Of a DNA stretch of 64,000 bases, positions 16,153 through 23,976 are shown in pieces. The DNA is taken from assembly GCA_023393455.1 (NCBI GenBank), contig JAEWLJ010000015.1, forward strand, positions 1-64,000, written 5' to 3'. Made by a program: the position numbers and the translations under genes. Origin of the DNA: Methanobacteriota archaeon. Lineage in GTDB: Archaea > Halobacteriota > Methanomicrobia > Methanomicrobiales > Methanoculleaceae. Every line of letters begins with the position of its first letter. Position 1 is the stretch's first letter. The notes beneath the pieces are model-generated. The model worked only from the letters and a program-made list of their open reading frames with translations. It did no database searches and was not told where the DNA came from.

Positions 16153-17316
16153 ATGCAAAACAACCAGCGTACGCCGTGCGAAAACCCGCTCTGGCCCTGT
16201 GCGATGACCGGGGCGGTCGCCTGTCTTGCGGGGTTCGAGGATATCGCCGTCGTCGTCCACGGTTCGAGCGGCTGCTACTTCTACCCCGCGTCGCTCGTCG
16301 GGGTCCCCATTTACGGGACATTCCTCGTCGAGAACGAGATCATCTTCGGCACGGGGTCCCGGCTCGCGGAAGTGATCCGGGACCTCGAGGGCCAGAACAC
16401 CTGGATAGCCGTGGTCAACACCTGCGTGCCCGCCATCATGGGCGAAGACATCGGCGATCTCGCCCGTGACGGGCAGGTCCTCGTCGTCGACAGTCCGGGG
16501 TTCCTCGGCGACCTCGAGGCCGGCTACCGCCGGGCGCTCGATACGATCGCCCCGGAGATCGACCCCAATGCCGCCGGCGTCAACATCGACGGCATCTGCC
16601 GCACCGACCCCTTCTACCGGGGAAACGCCCTTGAGGCACGGCGGCTGCTCCACCTCGCGGGTATCCCCGCCGCCACCACCTTCTGCCTGGACGGCTACGC
16701 CGCGACCCGGCGGGCTGCGCCGTTCACCGTCGGGACGAACCTGGACCTCGCAAGCGGCGTCGGAACCTCCTGCGGCTCGCTCCTCGGCCTCGATGGTGTC
16801 ACCGAGACCTTCGAGCGGCTTACCGTCGAGATCGACGGCGTGGATGCCCGCCCGGTCATGGATGAGGTTGCGTGGGCCGATGCCCGGATCCGGAAGGCCT
16901 GCGATAAATACCTCCGGAGGTTTGACCCACCCCGCGTGGCTATCGCCGGCGGCGCTGCATACGCCTCGCTCGCCGCCGACCTCCTCGACCGGTATCTCGG
17001 CGCCGAGATCGCCTGCGTCGCCGCCCGGAACGGTTCTTCTGGTGACGGGCTCACCCATACAACCGACTTCTCGGCCATCCGGAATATGATCCGCGACGCC
17101 GAACCCGACCTGATCCTCGGCTCCTCCTACGAGGCGTCGATCGCTCCCGCCGCCGCGTTCGTCGGGCTGACGCTGCCGCTCCGGGACCGGGTCACCCTCT
17201 CCTCCCACGCGGTCGCCGGGGTGGAAGGGGCGCTCCGGCTGATGGAAGAGGTTCTCAACGCCTGCATCGACCGGAACCGGGCAAACCGCAGCGATCCCTT
17301 CGTGCCTTCCCGGTGA
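16153..17316 (+). CDS. Nitrogenase component 1-like (NifD/K-like) protein
   Basis: Member of the oxidoreductase/nitrogenase component 1 superfamily, 387 residues. Three cysteines sit where P-cluster or [4Fe-4S] ligands occur: C16 in WPCAMTGA, C41 in HGSSGCYFY and C91 in VNTCVPAIMG; C9 and C24 are extra. The second Rossmann-type half (PPRVAIAGGAAYASLAADLL) is present. It lacks the NPRPSPI-type N-terminus that I associate with CfbD of F430 synthesis and is shorter than NifD/NifK. A NifH-like and a second component 1-like protein lie on the other strand at 19488-21333, so I infer a heteromeric nitrogenase-like reductase of unknown substrate. Confidence 0.75.
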   Translation: MQNNQRTPCENPLWPCAMTGAVACLAGFEDIAVVVHGSSGCYFYPASLVGVPIYGTFLVENEIIFGTGSRLAEVIRDLEGQNTWIAVVNTCVPAIMGEDIGDLARDGQVLVVDSPGFLGDLEAGYRRALDTIAPEIDPNAAGVNIDGICRTDPFYRGNALEARRLLHLAGIPAATTFCLDGYAATRRAAPFTVGTNLDLASGVGTSCGSLLGLDGVTETFERLTVEIDGVDARPVMDEVAWADARIRKACDKYLRRFDPPRVAIAGGAAYASLAADLLDRYLGAEIACVAARNGSSGDGLTHTTDFSAIRNMIRDAEPDLILGSSYEASIAPAAAFVGLTLPLRDRVTLSSHAVAGVEGALRLMEEVLNACIDRNRANRSDPFVPSR

Positions 17317-17407
17317 GCAGCCGCACCTGCCATAAGCTATTTATCAACCGGCGGATACCGGGGAGCCGGTTCGCCCGCAGGGCGGGCCGGTACAGGGGGG
17401 GTTAAGT

Positions 17408-17614
17408 ATGACACATCAAGGCGGGTACGGTGCCCACGGTATGCTTCTTTCGAAGATGTACGATCTCCTCGACGAGGACGAGATGCGGCAGCTGATGGTG
17501 CGGATGCTCGAGTCCCGCATCCGGATGAAGGAGCAGCACGTCGAGTTGATGCAGTACAAGATCGAGACCTACAAGATGGCACGGGATATGCTCAAGAAGG
17601 GCACGAAGAAGTGA
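17408..17614 (+). CDS. Small helical protein of unknown function
   Basis: A 68-residue protein, Met-rich and strongly helical after the first dozen residues, with heptad-like spacing (MYDLLDEDEMRQLMVRML, then MKEQHVELMQYKIETYKMA) suggesting a coiled-coil or helical hairpin. No cysteines or membrane segment. It lies 91 bases after the nitrogenase-like gene and ends ahead of a T6 terminator (17657-17662), so the two may be co-transcribed. Whether it serves that system is only an inference from position. Confidence 0.6.
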   Translation: MTHQGGYGAHGMLLSKMYDLLDEDEMRQLMVRMLESRIRMKEQHVELMQYKIETYKMARDMLKKGTKK

Positions 17615-17656
17615 GCACCGGGCCGGGGAGTCTTCCCCGCTGGGGATCGTCTCCTC

Positions 17657-17662
17657 TTTTTT
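17657..17662 (+). terminator. T6 terminator after the small helical protein gene
   Basis: Six T preceded by CTCCTC, 43 bases after the stop codon at 17614. Confidence 0.5.
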
Positions 17663-17684
17663 ACACTACGACGTATATACCGGC

Positions 17685-18170
17685 ATGGAACCGACGATCA
17701 GGGGATACCGTGATACGGACTTCTCGGCGGTCTGCGGCCTCGAGCGAGAGAACAGCCCGAAAGGATGCAAACCCGAGGTCTTCATCCGGCAGGCCAGCGT
17801 CCTCTTCGCCGATACCTTCCTGATTGCAGAATGCGGCGGGGAGGTCGCCGGCTACACCATCGGGGCGCTCGTCCAGCATCGGCGGTCAACGGGATGGATC
17901 GTCCGGCTGGTGGTTGCGGAGCGGTGCCGGCGCAGGGGGTTCGGGGAGAGCCTCGTTGCCGCCGTCATCGCCGCCCTCCGCGAGCGGGGTGCGTTTGAGG
18001 TCTATCTCTCGGTCGCGCCGGAGAACCATGCCGCCCGGGCGCTCTACGCGAGGCACGACTTTCTGGAGATGGAGTTCTGCCCGGCCTACTTCGGCGAGGG
18101 GGGCGATCGCTGCATCCTCCGAAGAGACCTCACCGGCCGGGAAGATTTAATCTGCTCCGGTAGAGAATGA
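17685..18170 (+). CDS. GNAT-family N-acetyltransferase (RimI-like)
   Basis: Acetyl-CoA-dependent N-acetyltransferase. 161 residues with the GNAT core: motif A in VRLVVAERCRRRGFGESLV, where the R-x-x-G-x-G/A loop binds the pyrophosphate of CoA (here RRRGFGE), and motif B in YLSVAPENHAARALYARHDF, the Asn/Tyr pair typical of RimI-type enzymes. Archaeal homologues acetylate protein N-termini or ribosomal proteins. A TATA-like GTATATAC occurs just ahead of the start. The next gene starts 9 bases downstream, implying an operon. Confidence 0.8.
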   Translation: MEPTIRGYRDTDFSAVCGLERENSPKGCKPEVFIRQASVLFADTFLIAECGGEVAGYTIGALVQHRRSTGWIVRLVVAERCRRRGFGESLVAAVIAALRERGAFEVYLSVAPENHAARALYARHDFLEMEFCPAYFGEGGDRCILRRDLTGREDLICSGRE

Positions 18171-18179
18171 TGCGATACC

Positions 18180-18764
18180 ATGCCCCTCATCACCTTTCGC
18201 ATAGGAGAAGCGTTCAAACCGGTGCCGCAGTTCCGGTCGTACCTCTACGCGTCCCTGGTTCTGGCCGTCGTCGTCCTCGTTCTGCCGTGGCTCGTCCCCT
18301 TCGTCATCTTCAGCCCGCCGTCCGTCGCTCTCGCCGTCGCCGTCCCGTCGCTCGCCATAATCGCCTTCGTCGCCTACTGGATACCGCTCTACCACGAGAG
18401 CATCGTCTACCGGCTCAGCGTCACCGAGGTGACCTGGCAGCGCGGGGTCTGGTTCCGGCAGACGGGGATCGTCCCCTACAACCGGATCACGAACGTCGAT
18501 ATCTCCCAGGGACCTCTGATGAGGTTCTTCTCCTTCTCGGCGGTCAGGGTGCAGACCGCGGGCTACTCCGCCCAGGCGCAGGCGGAGATCGTCATCAACG
18601 GGATAGCCGACCCAAGGGATCTCCAGGAGAAGATCATGAACTTCGTCCGGAGGACCGGGCCGGTTGCGGTCGAGGGTGCGCCGGAAGAGGTGCTGACGAC
18701 CGATGCAGTCGTAGAAGAGTTGCGGGCGATCCGGGCTTTGCTGGAGAGCCGACAGGAAAAATAA
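18180..18764 (+). CDS. Membrane protein with bacterial PH domain (DUF304/bPH2)
   Basis: Two hydrophobic helices near residues 22-45 and 48-70 precede a bPH2/YdbT-like domain. The family signature is seen in YRLSVTEVTWQRGVWFRQTGIVPYNRITNVDISQGPLMRFF followed by VRVQTAGYSAQAQAEIVINGIADPRDLQEKI. The C-terminal 40 residues form a charged helix. Function of this family is unknown; in bacteria some members are linked to envelope stress. Nine bases after the GNAT gene. Confidence 0.8.
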   Translation: MPLITFRIGEAFKPVPQFRSYLYASLVLAVVVLVLPWLVPFVIFSPPSVALAVAVPSLAIIAFVAYWIPLYHESIVYRLSVTEVTWQRGVWFRQTGIVPYNRITNVDISQGPLMRFFSFSAVRVQTAGYSAQAQAEIVINGIADPRDLQEKIMNFVRRTGPVAVEGAPEEVLTTDAVVEELRAIRALLESRQEK

Positions 18765-18794
18765 GAGGGGTCGTCTGGTCTGTCGGGGGAGCCT

Positions 18795-19268
18795 TCACCC
18801 TCCGACGACCGTGTCGCGCTTGATGACCAGGACCGGCTGGTGGGCGTTCTTGATCACGTACTCCGAGACCGTCCCGAGCAGGCGGTCGCGGAGGTTCGAG
18901 CTGCCGTGGGAGCCGATGACAATGAGCGAGACCGCATCTGCATTCGCCGCGGCCACGACCGCCGCTCCCGGTGTTCCGACGGGTGTGCGGACGATCACCT
19001 GCATGCCCTGTTTTTCGAGCGTCCGGCGGATATCGATGATCCGGTGCCGGGCCTTTTCGCGGTATTGCCGCTGGACCTCGCTCTCCCGGTCAGGCACGGT
19101 TCCGAGGAATCCCTGCCCGCCTGACGCGGCGAGCGGGGTCTCCCTGGGATCGAGGACGTGGACGAGGACCACCTCCCGGGTTCCCGCCTCGTGCAGCACG
19201 GGGATATAGTCCAGCACCTTCATGGACGGCTCCGAGAAGTCTGTTGGAACCAGGATGCGTTTGAACAT
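18795..19268 (-). CDS. Universal stress protein (UspA family)
   Basis: 157-residue ATP-binding-type Usp domain. N-terminus MFKRILVPTDFSEPSMKVLDY and C-terminal GSHGSSNLRDRLLGTVSEYVIKNAHQPVLVIK match the G-2x-G-9x-G(S/T) nucleotide loop of ATP-binding Usp proteins. The frame extends 40 codons upstream, but the ATG before FKRIL is the conserved start. An A/T-rich box (ATATTTAA, about 19302-19309) precedes it. Convergent with the PH-domain gene. Partner or stress signal unknown. Confidence 0.88.
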   Translation of the reverse strand: MFKRILVPTDFSEPSMKVLDYIPVLHEAGTREVVLVHVLDPRETPLAASGGQGFLGTVPDRESEVQRQYREKARHRIIDIRRTLEKQGMQVIVRTPVGTPGAAVVAAANADAVSLIVIGSHGSSNLRDRLLGTVSEYVIKNAHQPVLVIKRDTVVGG

Positions 19269-19487
19269 TCTGACACTCTCCGATGGATTCTCTGCGCGCC
19301 GGATATTTAACTTGTGCGGGTGAAGAAGCCGGAGCGAGAAGTTCCCGGAAGACACCCCGGCCTTCGGGCCCGGGATGACCGGTGTCATCCCCGGCGGGCA
19401 TATCCTCCCCGCATAGGGGTTGTTCTTATCAGTTGCCCCGCAGGGGGTGCGGGGGATCCGGAATGTCGGAGACGGTCTCCAGCCCCC

Positions 19488-20555
19488 TCACCCCCGCTGC
19501 TTCTCCCGGATAAGCACGCGCCACCGGTGCAGCATCCGCCGTAGGCCGGCGGTCCCGACGGGTGCCGGGTAGGGGAGCGGGATCGCCGTCCCGTCCTCTT
19601 CGACATCGAGATCGAGAGCCCCGGCGCATTCGGTGCAGATGGCTTCTGCGCCGGGATCGCCCCTGAGCATCGGGTGGGGTGACTGGAAAGATACCCGGCT
19701 CCCGGTGATATCGTCGAATCGGCAGAGCATCTCCGCCTGGTGGGCCCGCTCCGCCTCGACGGCGGCGGTGGCATCGATGCCGCAGATCCGGCCGACCTCT
19801 TCGAGGAAGCGGCATGTCCCGGTGAGGCCCGCCGGGAACGAGTCCACGTAGGGCGTGCCGAACCTCCGCTCAAAGTCTTCGCCGACCGGGCGGAGCGCCG
19901 GTTCCCGGAGGATGTTGACGGCGGCCGACCCGAGCCGCCCGATATCCCGCGTCTCGATCCCCCGCACGAACCGGAGGTTGACCCCTATACCGAGCCGGGA
20001 GAGAAGGCGCACGTTCTCGGCTGCGTTCTCCTCGACGCCGTATTCCAGGTTCTTCTCGCCGATCAGGTTTGCCGAGAGGGTCTTTTCGTCCACAGGACCG
20101 GCAAGCGATGCGACCGAGGAGAGGGCGTTTCTCACCCCCGTCTCGAAGACCCCGCCGAGGAACCCGGCGGTCGGGACAGGGATCACCGGGACTTCCTGGT
20201 GTTTTGCGCAGATCGCCGCGACGTCGTCTCCGATCGTCTCGACGATACAGGTCGAGAGGACGAAGACAGCGGCGGGCGAGAGCGAGACCGCCCGCGCGAG
20301 GGTCTCCTCCAGTGCGTCTTCACCCCCGAAGATGATGCCGTTCTCTGTCAGGCGGGTGGAGAAGAGGCGGGGAGCCTCCAGCCGGTCGTTTGCGAGGTGG
20401 GTGGCATGCAGGAGAGAGAAGTTATGGTGCGTGCACCCCGTTGGGCCGTGGATGACGACGATGGCGTCCCGTACCTCCGTGAGAACCGAGAGCGCCCCGG
20501 TCAGGGTACATCCCTCAAACCTGGACGAATTCGAGGGCGAAGGATTCGAGTTCAT
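19488..20555 (-). CDS. Nitrogenase component 1-like (NifD/K/E-like) protein
   Basis: Second component 1-like protein of the cluster, 355 residues. Cysteines C16 (FEGCTLTGAL), C41 (HGPTGCTHHNF) and C103 (STCIVETIGDD) have the spacing of [4Fe-4S]/P-cluster ligands; the ENGIIFGGEDALEETL segment is also typical of the superfamily. The ATG at 20555 lies inside the end of the NifH-like gene (41-base overlap), so translation is likely coupled. It has neither the second-half cofactor Cys/His pair of NifD that I could recognise nor the CfbD N-terminus I recall. Predicted partner of the NifH-like protein and perhaps of the + strand protein at 16153. Confidence 0.78.
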   Translation of the reverse strand: MNSNPSPSNSSRFEGCTLTGALSVLTEVRDAIVVIHGPTGCTHHNFSLLHATHLANDRLEAPRLFSTRLTENGIIFGGEDALEETLARAVSLSPAAVFVLSTCIVETIGDDVAAICAKHQEVPVIPVPTAGFLGGVFETGVRNALSSVASLAGPVDEKTLSANLIGEKNLEYGVEENAAENVRLLSRLGIGVNLRFVRGIETRDIGRLGSAAVNILREPALRPVGEDFERRFGTPYVDSFPAGLTGTCRFLEEVGRICGIDATAAVEAERAHQAEMLCRFDDITGSRVSFQSPHPMLRGDPGAEAICTECAGALDLDVEEDGTAIPLPYPAPVGTAGLRRMLHRWRVLIREKQRG

Positions 20556-21333
20556 CCATCTCGAGAGGTGTGGGGATGCTCGTCGTCTCGTTTCTATGGA
20601 TCGTGCGTGCCAGTTCCTGGTAGACCGCGGCCTGGTCGGATTCTGGGGCGTACTCGACGACCGTCTGCTTCTGCAGTTCCGCGACCTGCACGACCCGGGA
20701 GCGGGGGATGTAGGCGATGAGCCGGGAGTTGATCCGGCGGGCGAACTCCTCCACGAGTTCCTGCTCGCCCTCGATGTTCTTTGCGTTGCAGATGACGCCC
20801 CCGAGCGTGCACCTGCTCCGCACCCGGCGCGAGAGGCGCGCAATGGCTTTTGCGATGTTGTTTGCCGCGTAGATGGACATGAGTTCGCCGGAGGTGACCA
20901 GGTAGACCTCCTGCGCGTACCCCTCTCGCATCGGCATCGCAAACCCGCCACAGACGACGTCGCCGAGGACGTCATAGACGATCACATCGCCTTTGAGGGC
21001 GTCCAGGCGTTCCAGGAGCTGGAACGTCGCGATGATTCCGCGACCGGCGCACCCGATCCCGGGCTCGGGCCCTCCTGCCTCCACGCAGCGCACACCGCGA
21101 AAGCCCCGGTAGACCACGTCGTCGACGGTGATCTTCTCGTCTCCACGCTCCCGGATGAGGTCGAGGACTGTCGGGATCCAGGTCCCGTGCATCAGCATGC
21201 GGGTGCTGTCGTGCTTCGGATCGCACCCGATCTGCAGGATATCGAGATTCTCCCCCGCGAGTGCTGCCGATAGGTTCGCTGCAGTGGTGGATTTTCCGAT
21301 TCCCCCCTTCCCGTAGAGGGCGATCTGTTTCAT
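20515..21333 (-). CDS. NifH-like iron protein (nitrogenase component 2 homologue)
   Basis: ATP-dependent electron donor of the NifH/BchL/CfbC superfamily. 272 residues. P-loop GKGGIGKST at 8-16; C95 in GGPEPGIGCAGRG and C128 in GDVVCGGFAMP correspond to the two cysteines that bridge the subunit [4Fe-4S] cluster; the DVLGDVVCGGF switch and CDPKHDST are present. The lack of other nif genes and its partners argue against nitrogen fixation. CfbC of coenzyme F430 synthesis is an alternative identity, but the neighbouring component 1-like proteins do not look like CfbD. First gene of a two-gene operon with a TATA box about 60 bases upstream. Confidence 0.85.
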   Translation of the reverse strand: MKQIALYGKGGIGKSTTAANLSAALAGENLDILQIGCDPKHDSTRMLMHGTWIPTVLDLIRERGDEKITVDDVVYRGFRGVRCVEAGGPEPGIGCAGRGIIATFQLLERLDALKGDVIVYDVLGDVVCGGFAMPMREGYAQEVYLVTSGELMSIYAANNIAKAIARLSRRVRSRCTLGGVICNAKNIEGEQELVEEFARRINSRLIAYIPRSRVVQVAELQKQTVVEYAPESDQAAVYQELARTIHRNETTSIPTPLEMDELESFALEFVQV

Positions 21334-21390
21334 TGCATCTACTATGCGCTCGCATGGGTAATTAGGTGTCGGATGCGGTTCCGACGGCGG

Positions 21391-21401
21391 AGTTATATAT
21401 G
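21391..21401 (-). promoter_or_regulatory. TATA box of the nifH-like operon
   Basis: CATATATAACT on the minus strand, 58-68 bases ahead of the ATG at 21333, predicting a leader of about 35 bases. Because the box is nearly palindromic it could also direct + strand transcription. Confidence 0.5.
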
Positions 21402-21512
21402 CTTTGTTGCAAGTCTATCAGCGACGCCCGAGGCTTCTTCTCCTGGAGTAGTTCTCCTCGCGGTTGATTTTAATAACCGAACCTTTATAATTCGTTTTTT
21501 AAAATTGAAAAA

Positions 21513-21521
21513 GTATATAAC
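21513..21521 (+). promoter_or_regulatory. TATA box of the secreted protein gene
   Basis: GTATATAAC about 41-49 bases before the ATG at 21562; a purine-rich GGCAGGGGGAAA just ahead of the ATG may be the ribosome-binding site. The surrounding 21450-21540 segment is distinctly A/T-rich. Confidence 0.55.
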
Positions 21522-21561
21522 AAACAATTTGAAACTCTTGTCAGGCAGGGGGAAACAGACT

Positions 21562-22182
21562 ATGGATCCACGATTCCGATCACGGCTGGTTGCGGCGACG
21601 ATCCTCATCTTCGTCGTCTGTTCGGTCTTCTCAGTCAGCCCGGTCGCCGGTTTCCACCTTGAGAACAGGGATGGGAGCGGCACCGAAGCTGCACTTGCGG
21701 AGGCCCTGGTGCTGCAACAGAGCACCAAGATCCAGGAAGAGTTCATCGAGAACCTCACCGTCTATATCGACAGCAGAAATGATGCGTTCAAGCGGGAGGG
21801 TGTGAGCGGGGACGTGAGCGGGGTCTACGTCCCGGAGGAGAACGCCGTCTACATCCGGTCGGACAGGGACCCGGCGCGAGCCGATGAGGTCTTTGTCCAG
21901 CAGGTGGGCTACCGCGTCTACCACACGACGGGGGTTGGCGAGAGCAAGGCGTTTGCGGCGCTTGCCGAAGACCCGGGCACCTACCTGGCCCGGATAACCG
22001 CACCCGCCGGTGAGGAGCGGGAGGCGGCGATCTTTGCCGAGGCCTTCATGCTCTACCACACCTCGCCCGAGGTCCTGAAGAAGTATGCCCCGGAGGTTCA
22101 CACCTACATGGACATGCTCGTCAAGAACGGCGGGGACAGGGCGGCGATGGACGACCTGTACCTGCACCACCAGCCGGAGTGA
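21562..22182 (+). CDS. Secreted protein of unknown function
   Basis: 206-residue exported protein. The signal peptide (residues about 8-30, LVAATILIFVVCSVFSVSPVAG) is followed by a helical, acidic mature domain (LAEALVLQQSTKIQEEFIENL, VYIRSDRDPARADEVFVQQVGYRVYH, IFAEAFMLYHTSPEVL). It has the look of a small zinc-less metallopeptidase-like or helical scaffold, but no catalytic motif is visible and I do not recognise the family. The frame extends to 21373, but the ATG at 21562 follows a good ribosome site. Terminated by T7 at 22195-22201 beside a CCGGCCGG palindrome. Confidence 0.65.
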   Translation: MDPRFRSRLVAATILIFVVCSVFSVSPVAGFHLENRDGSGTEAALAEALVLQQSTKIQEEFIENLTVYIDSRNDAFKREGVSGDVSGVYVPEENAVYIRSDRDPARADEVFVQQVGYRVYHTTGVGESKAFAALAEDPGTYLARITAPAGEEREAAIFAEAFMLYHTSPEVLKKYAPEVHTYMDMLVKNGGDRAAMDDLYLHHQPE

Positions 22183-22194
22183 TCCGGCCGGTTC

Positions 22195-22201
22195 TTTTTT
22201 T
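22195..22201 (+). terminator. T7 terminator after the secreted protein gene
   Basis: Seven T preceded by the self-complementary CCGGCCGG, 13 bases past the stop. The following 22202-22438 shows no gene. Confidence 0.6.
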
Positions 22202-22438
22202 ATCCGGGAGAACCAGGTCGGTTGACCTCGGGAGAGCTCATTCTCAAAAGTGCCGCACCTTTTGTCGGTTACGAGTCCAGGGCCTTCGGCCTTCTCCAGC
22301 GTTCTCCCGTGAGAGCGCCGCCTATCGCCACGCACTGCCCGCCCCCCCGGGCGCCATGCGACCGGTCGACGCCTTCTTCGGGAACGATGAGGAGAACAGG
22401 GTAACCCCGTCTCCCGATGCCTTGCCTACGGCGCCCTT

Positions 22439-23896
22439 TCAATCGGACTTCCTGAAGAGGCCCATGACGAGCATGATCACCGGGATGACCTCGAGACGCC
22501 CGATCCACATGATCAGAATGAAGAGGAGTTTTCCCGAATCGGCCATATCGGGCGAGACGAACCCTGAGGATATGCCGCTGTTGCACATCGCGGAGACGAC
22601 CTCGAAGATCACGTTGCTCGAGTCGAAAGCCGTCGGCTGCAGGTGCATCACCAGTATCGTGGCGACGAAGATGATCAGAAAGTAGAGCATGATCGTCAGC
22701 ATGTTCCTCGAGACCTCGAGATCGGCGACGTTCTTTGGGATCACCCTGCCGTCGTACTTGAACGGCACGAGTACGTTCCCCGAGACGAACATCCGCCGGA
22801 ACCACCAGACCAGGCTCTGGAACCCAAGAACCACCCGGGAAAGTTTGATGCCGCCGGCGGTGCTCCCGGATGCTCCGCCGATCACCATCAGCATCGCGAG
22901 GAAGAGGACCGTCACGCTCGCCCACTCGTTCGGGGAGGCGACCTGGAACCCGGTGCTGGTGACCGCCGCCGCCGACATGAAGAGAGCCTGGCGGACGGCC
23001 GTCGGGAGATCGGTTGCGGTGAGCGTGACGAGGTCCCACGCTATCACGACGATCCCGAGCGCGACGAGCATGAAGAGGAGTCGTGCCTGCTGGTCGTCAA
23101 AGAACCGCGTGCCTTTCCCCCGGTAGAGGAGATAGTAGAGTTTGAACGGGAGGGCGCCTGCGATCATCACCGGGACGATGAGAACTTCGAGCAGCGGGTT
23201 GTTGTAGAACGGGATCCCTCCCGAGTGGACGGTGAACCCCCCGGTGGCGATCGCAACGAGGGCGATGTTCACCGCATCCCAGAGCGGTATGCCCGAGAGG
23301 AGGATGAGAGCGATCGCGGCGGCGGTCAGCACCAGGTAGATCTTCCACATCTCCATGCCCGTTGCGACGACGCTCGGCATCAGCGCCTCCGAGCGTCCTT
23401 CCGACCGGTAGAGGCGGAACTGGGTCAGCCCGGTCCTCGAGGCCATCGCGATGGTGAAGGCGACGATCCCGAGACCGCCGAGCCACTGCATCAGCGACCG
23501 CCAGAAGAGGAGCGTCCGGGGCAGGTCTTCGACCGACCGCATCACCGTCAGCCCGGTGTCCGTCCACCCCGACATCGCCTCGAAGACGGCGTCGAGGTAC
23601 GAGACGCCGAGCCCGAGGCTGAACGGGAGCGCACTCACCATCGCGATGACGAGCCAGATCAGGGCGACCGCCATGAGGGCGGCGGAGAGGGGCGCCTCGC
23701 GGTCCTCGCGGGGTACCTGGCGAAGGAGCATGCCGAGGAGGAAGAGGACGACCGGGACGGAGGCCATGGGCAGGATCATCTCCCACTCGCGGTAGATCAC
23801 CGCCACGAGAATCGGCACTGCTGTGGCGACGCTCATATACCGGAAGATATTGCCGATATCGGGTGCGATGGTCGAGAACCGCTCGATCCTATCCAT
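22439..23896 (-). CDS. trkH: TrkH-type potassium uptake channel subunit
   Basis: Membrane subunit of a Trk/Ktr K+ uptake system. 485 residues with four M1-P-M2 repeats. Selectivity-filter turns are seen in SGWTDTGLTVM, ATGGFTVHSGG, AAVTSTGFQVAS and CNSGISSGFVS, one per repeat, the third and fourth with the usual STGF and NSG variants. No TrkA/RCK regulatory gene is adjacent, so the cytosolic ring subunit must be encoded elsewhere. Transcribed alone. Confidence 0.92.
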   Translation of the reverse strand: MDRIERFSTIAPDIGNIFRYMSVATAVPILVAVIYREWEMILPMASVPVVLFLLGMLLRQVPREDREAPLSAALMAVALIWLVIAMVSALPFSLGLGVSYLDAVFEAMSGWTDTGLTVMRSVEDLPRTLLFWRSLMQWLGGLGIVAFTIAMASRTGLTQFRLYRSEGRSEALMPSVVATGMEMWKIYLVLTAAAIALILLSGIPLWDAVNIALVAIATGGFTVHSGGIPFYNNPLLEVLIVPVMIAGALPFKLYYLLYRGKGTRFFDDQQARLLFMLVALGIVVIAWDLVTLTATDLPTAVRQALFMSAAAVTSTGFQVASPNEWASVTVLFLAMLMVIGGASGSTAGGIKLSRVVLGFQSLVWWFRRMFVSGNVLVPFKYDGRVIPKNVADLEVSRNMLTIMLYFLIIFVATILVMHLQPTAFDSSNVIFEVVSAMCNSGISSGFVSPDMADSGKLLFILIMWIGRLEVIPVIMLVMGLFRKSD

Positions 23897-23976
23897 CGTT
23901 ACACGTTCTCCGGGCGCTCTTATCTATCTTCTCTCACACGACCGTTCTATATTCCGGGCGCCGACGATCGACAGAA

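Noticed and set aside
19488..21333. Assignment as CfbCD (coenzyme F430 synthesis) or NifHD (nitrogen fixation)
   Set aside because: Component 1-like proteins lack the CfbD N-terminus I recall and two different ones are present; no NifK-size proteins or other nif genes are nearby. Kept as nitrogenase-like of unknown role.
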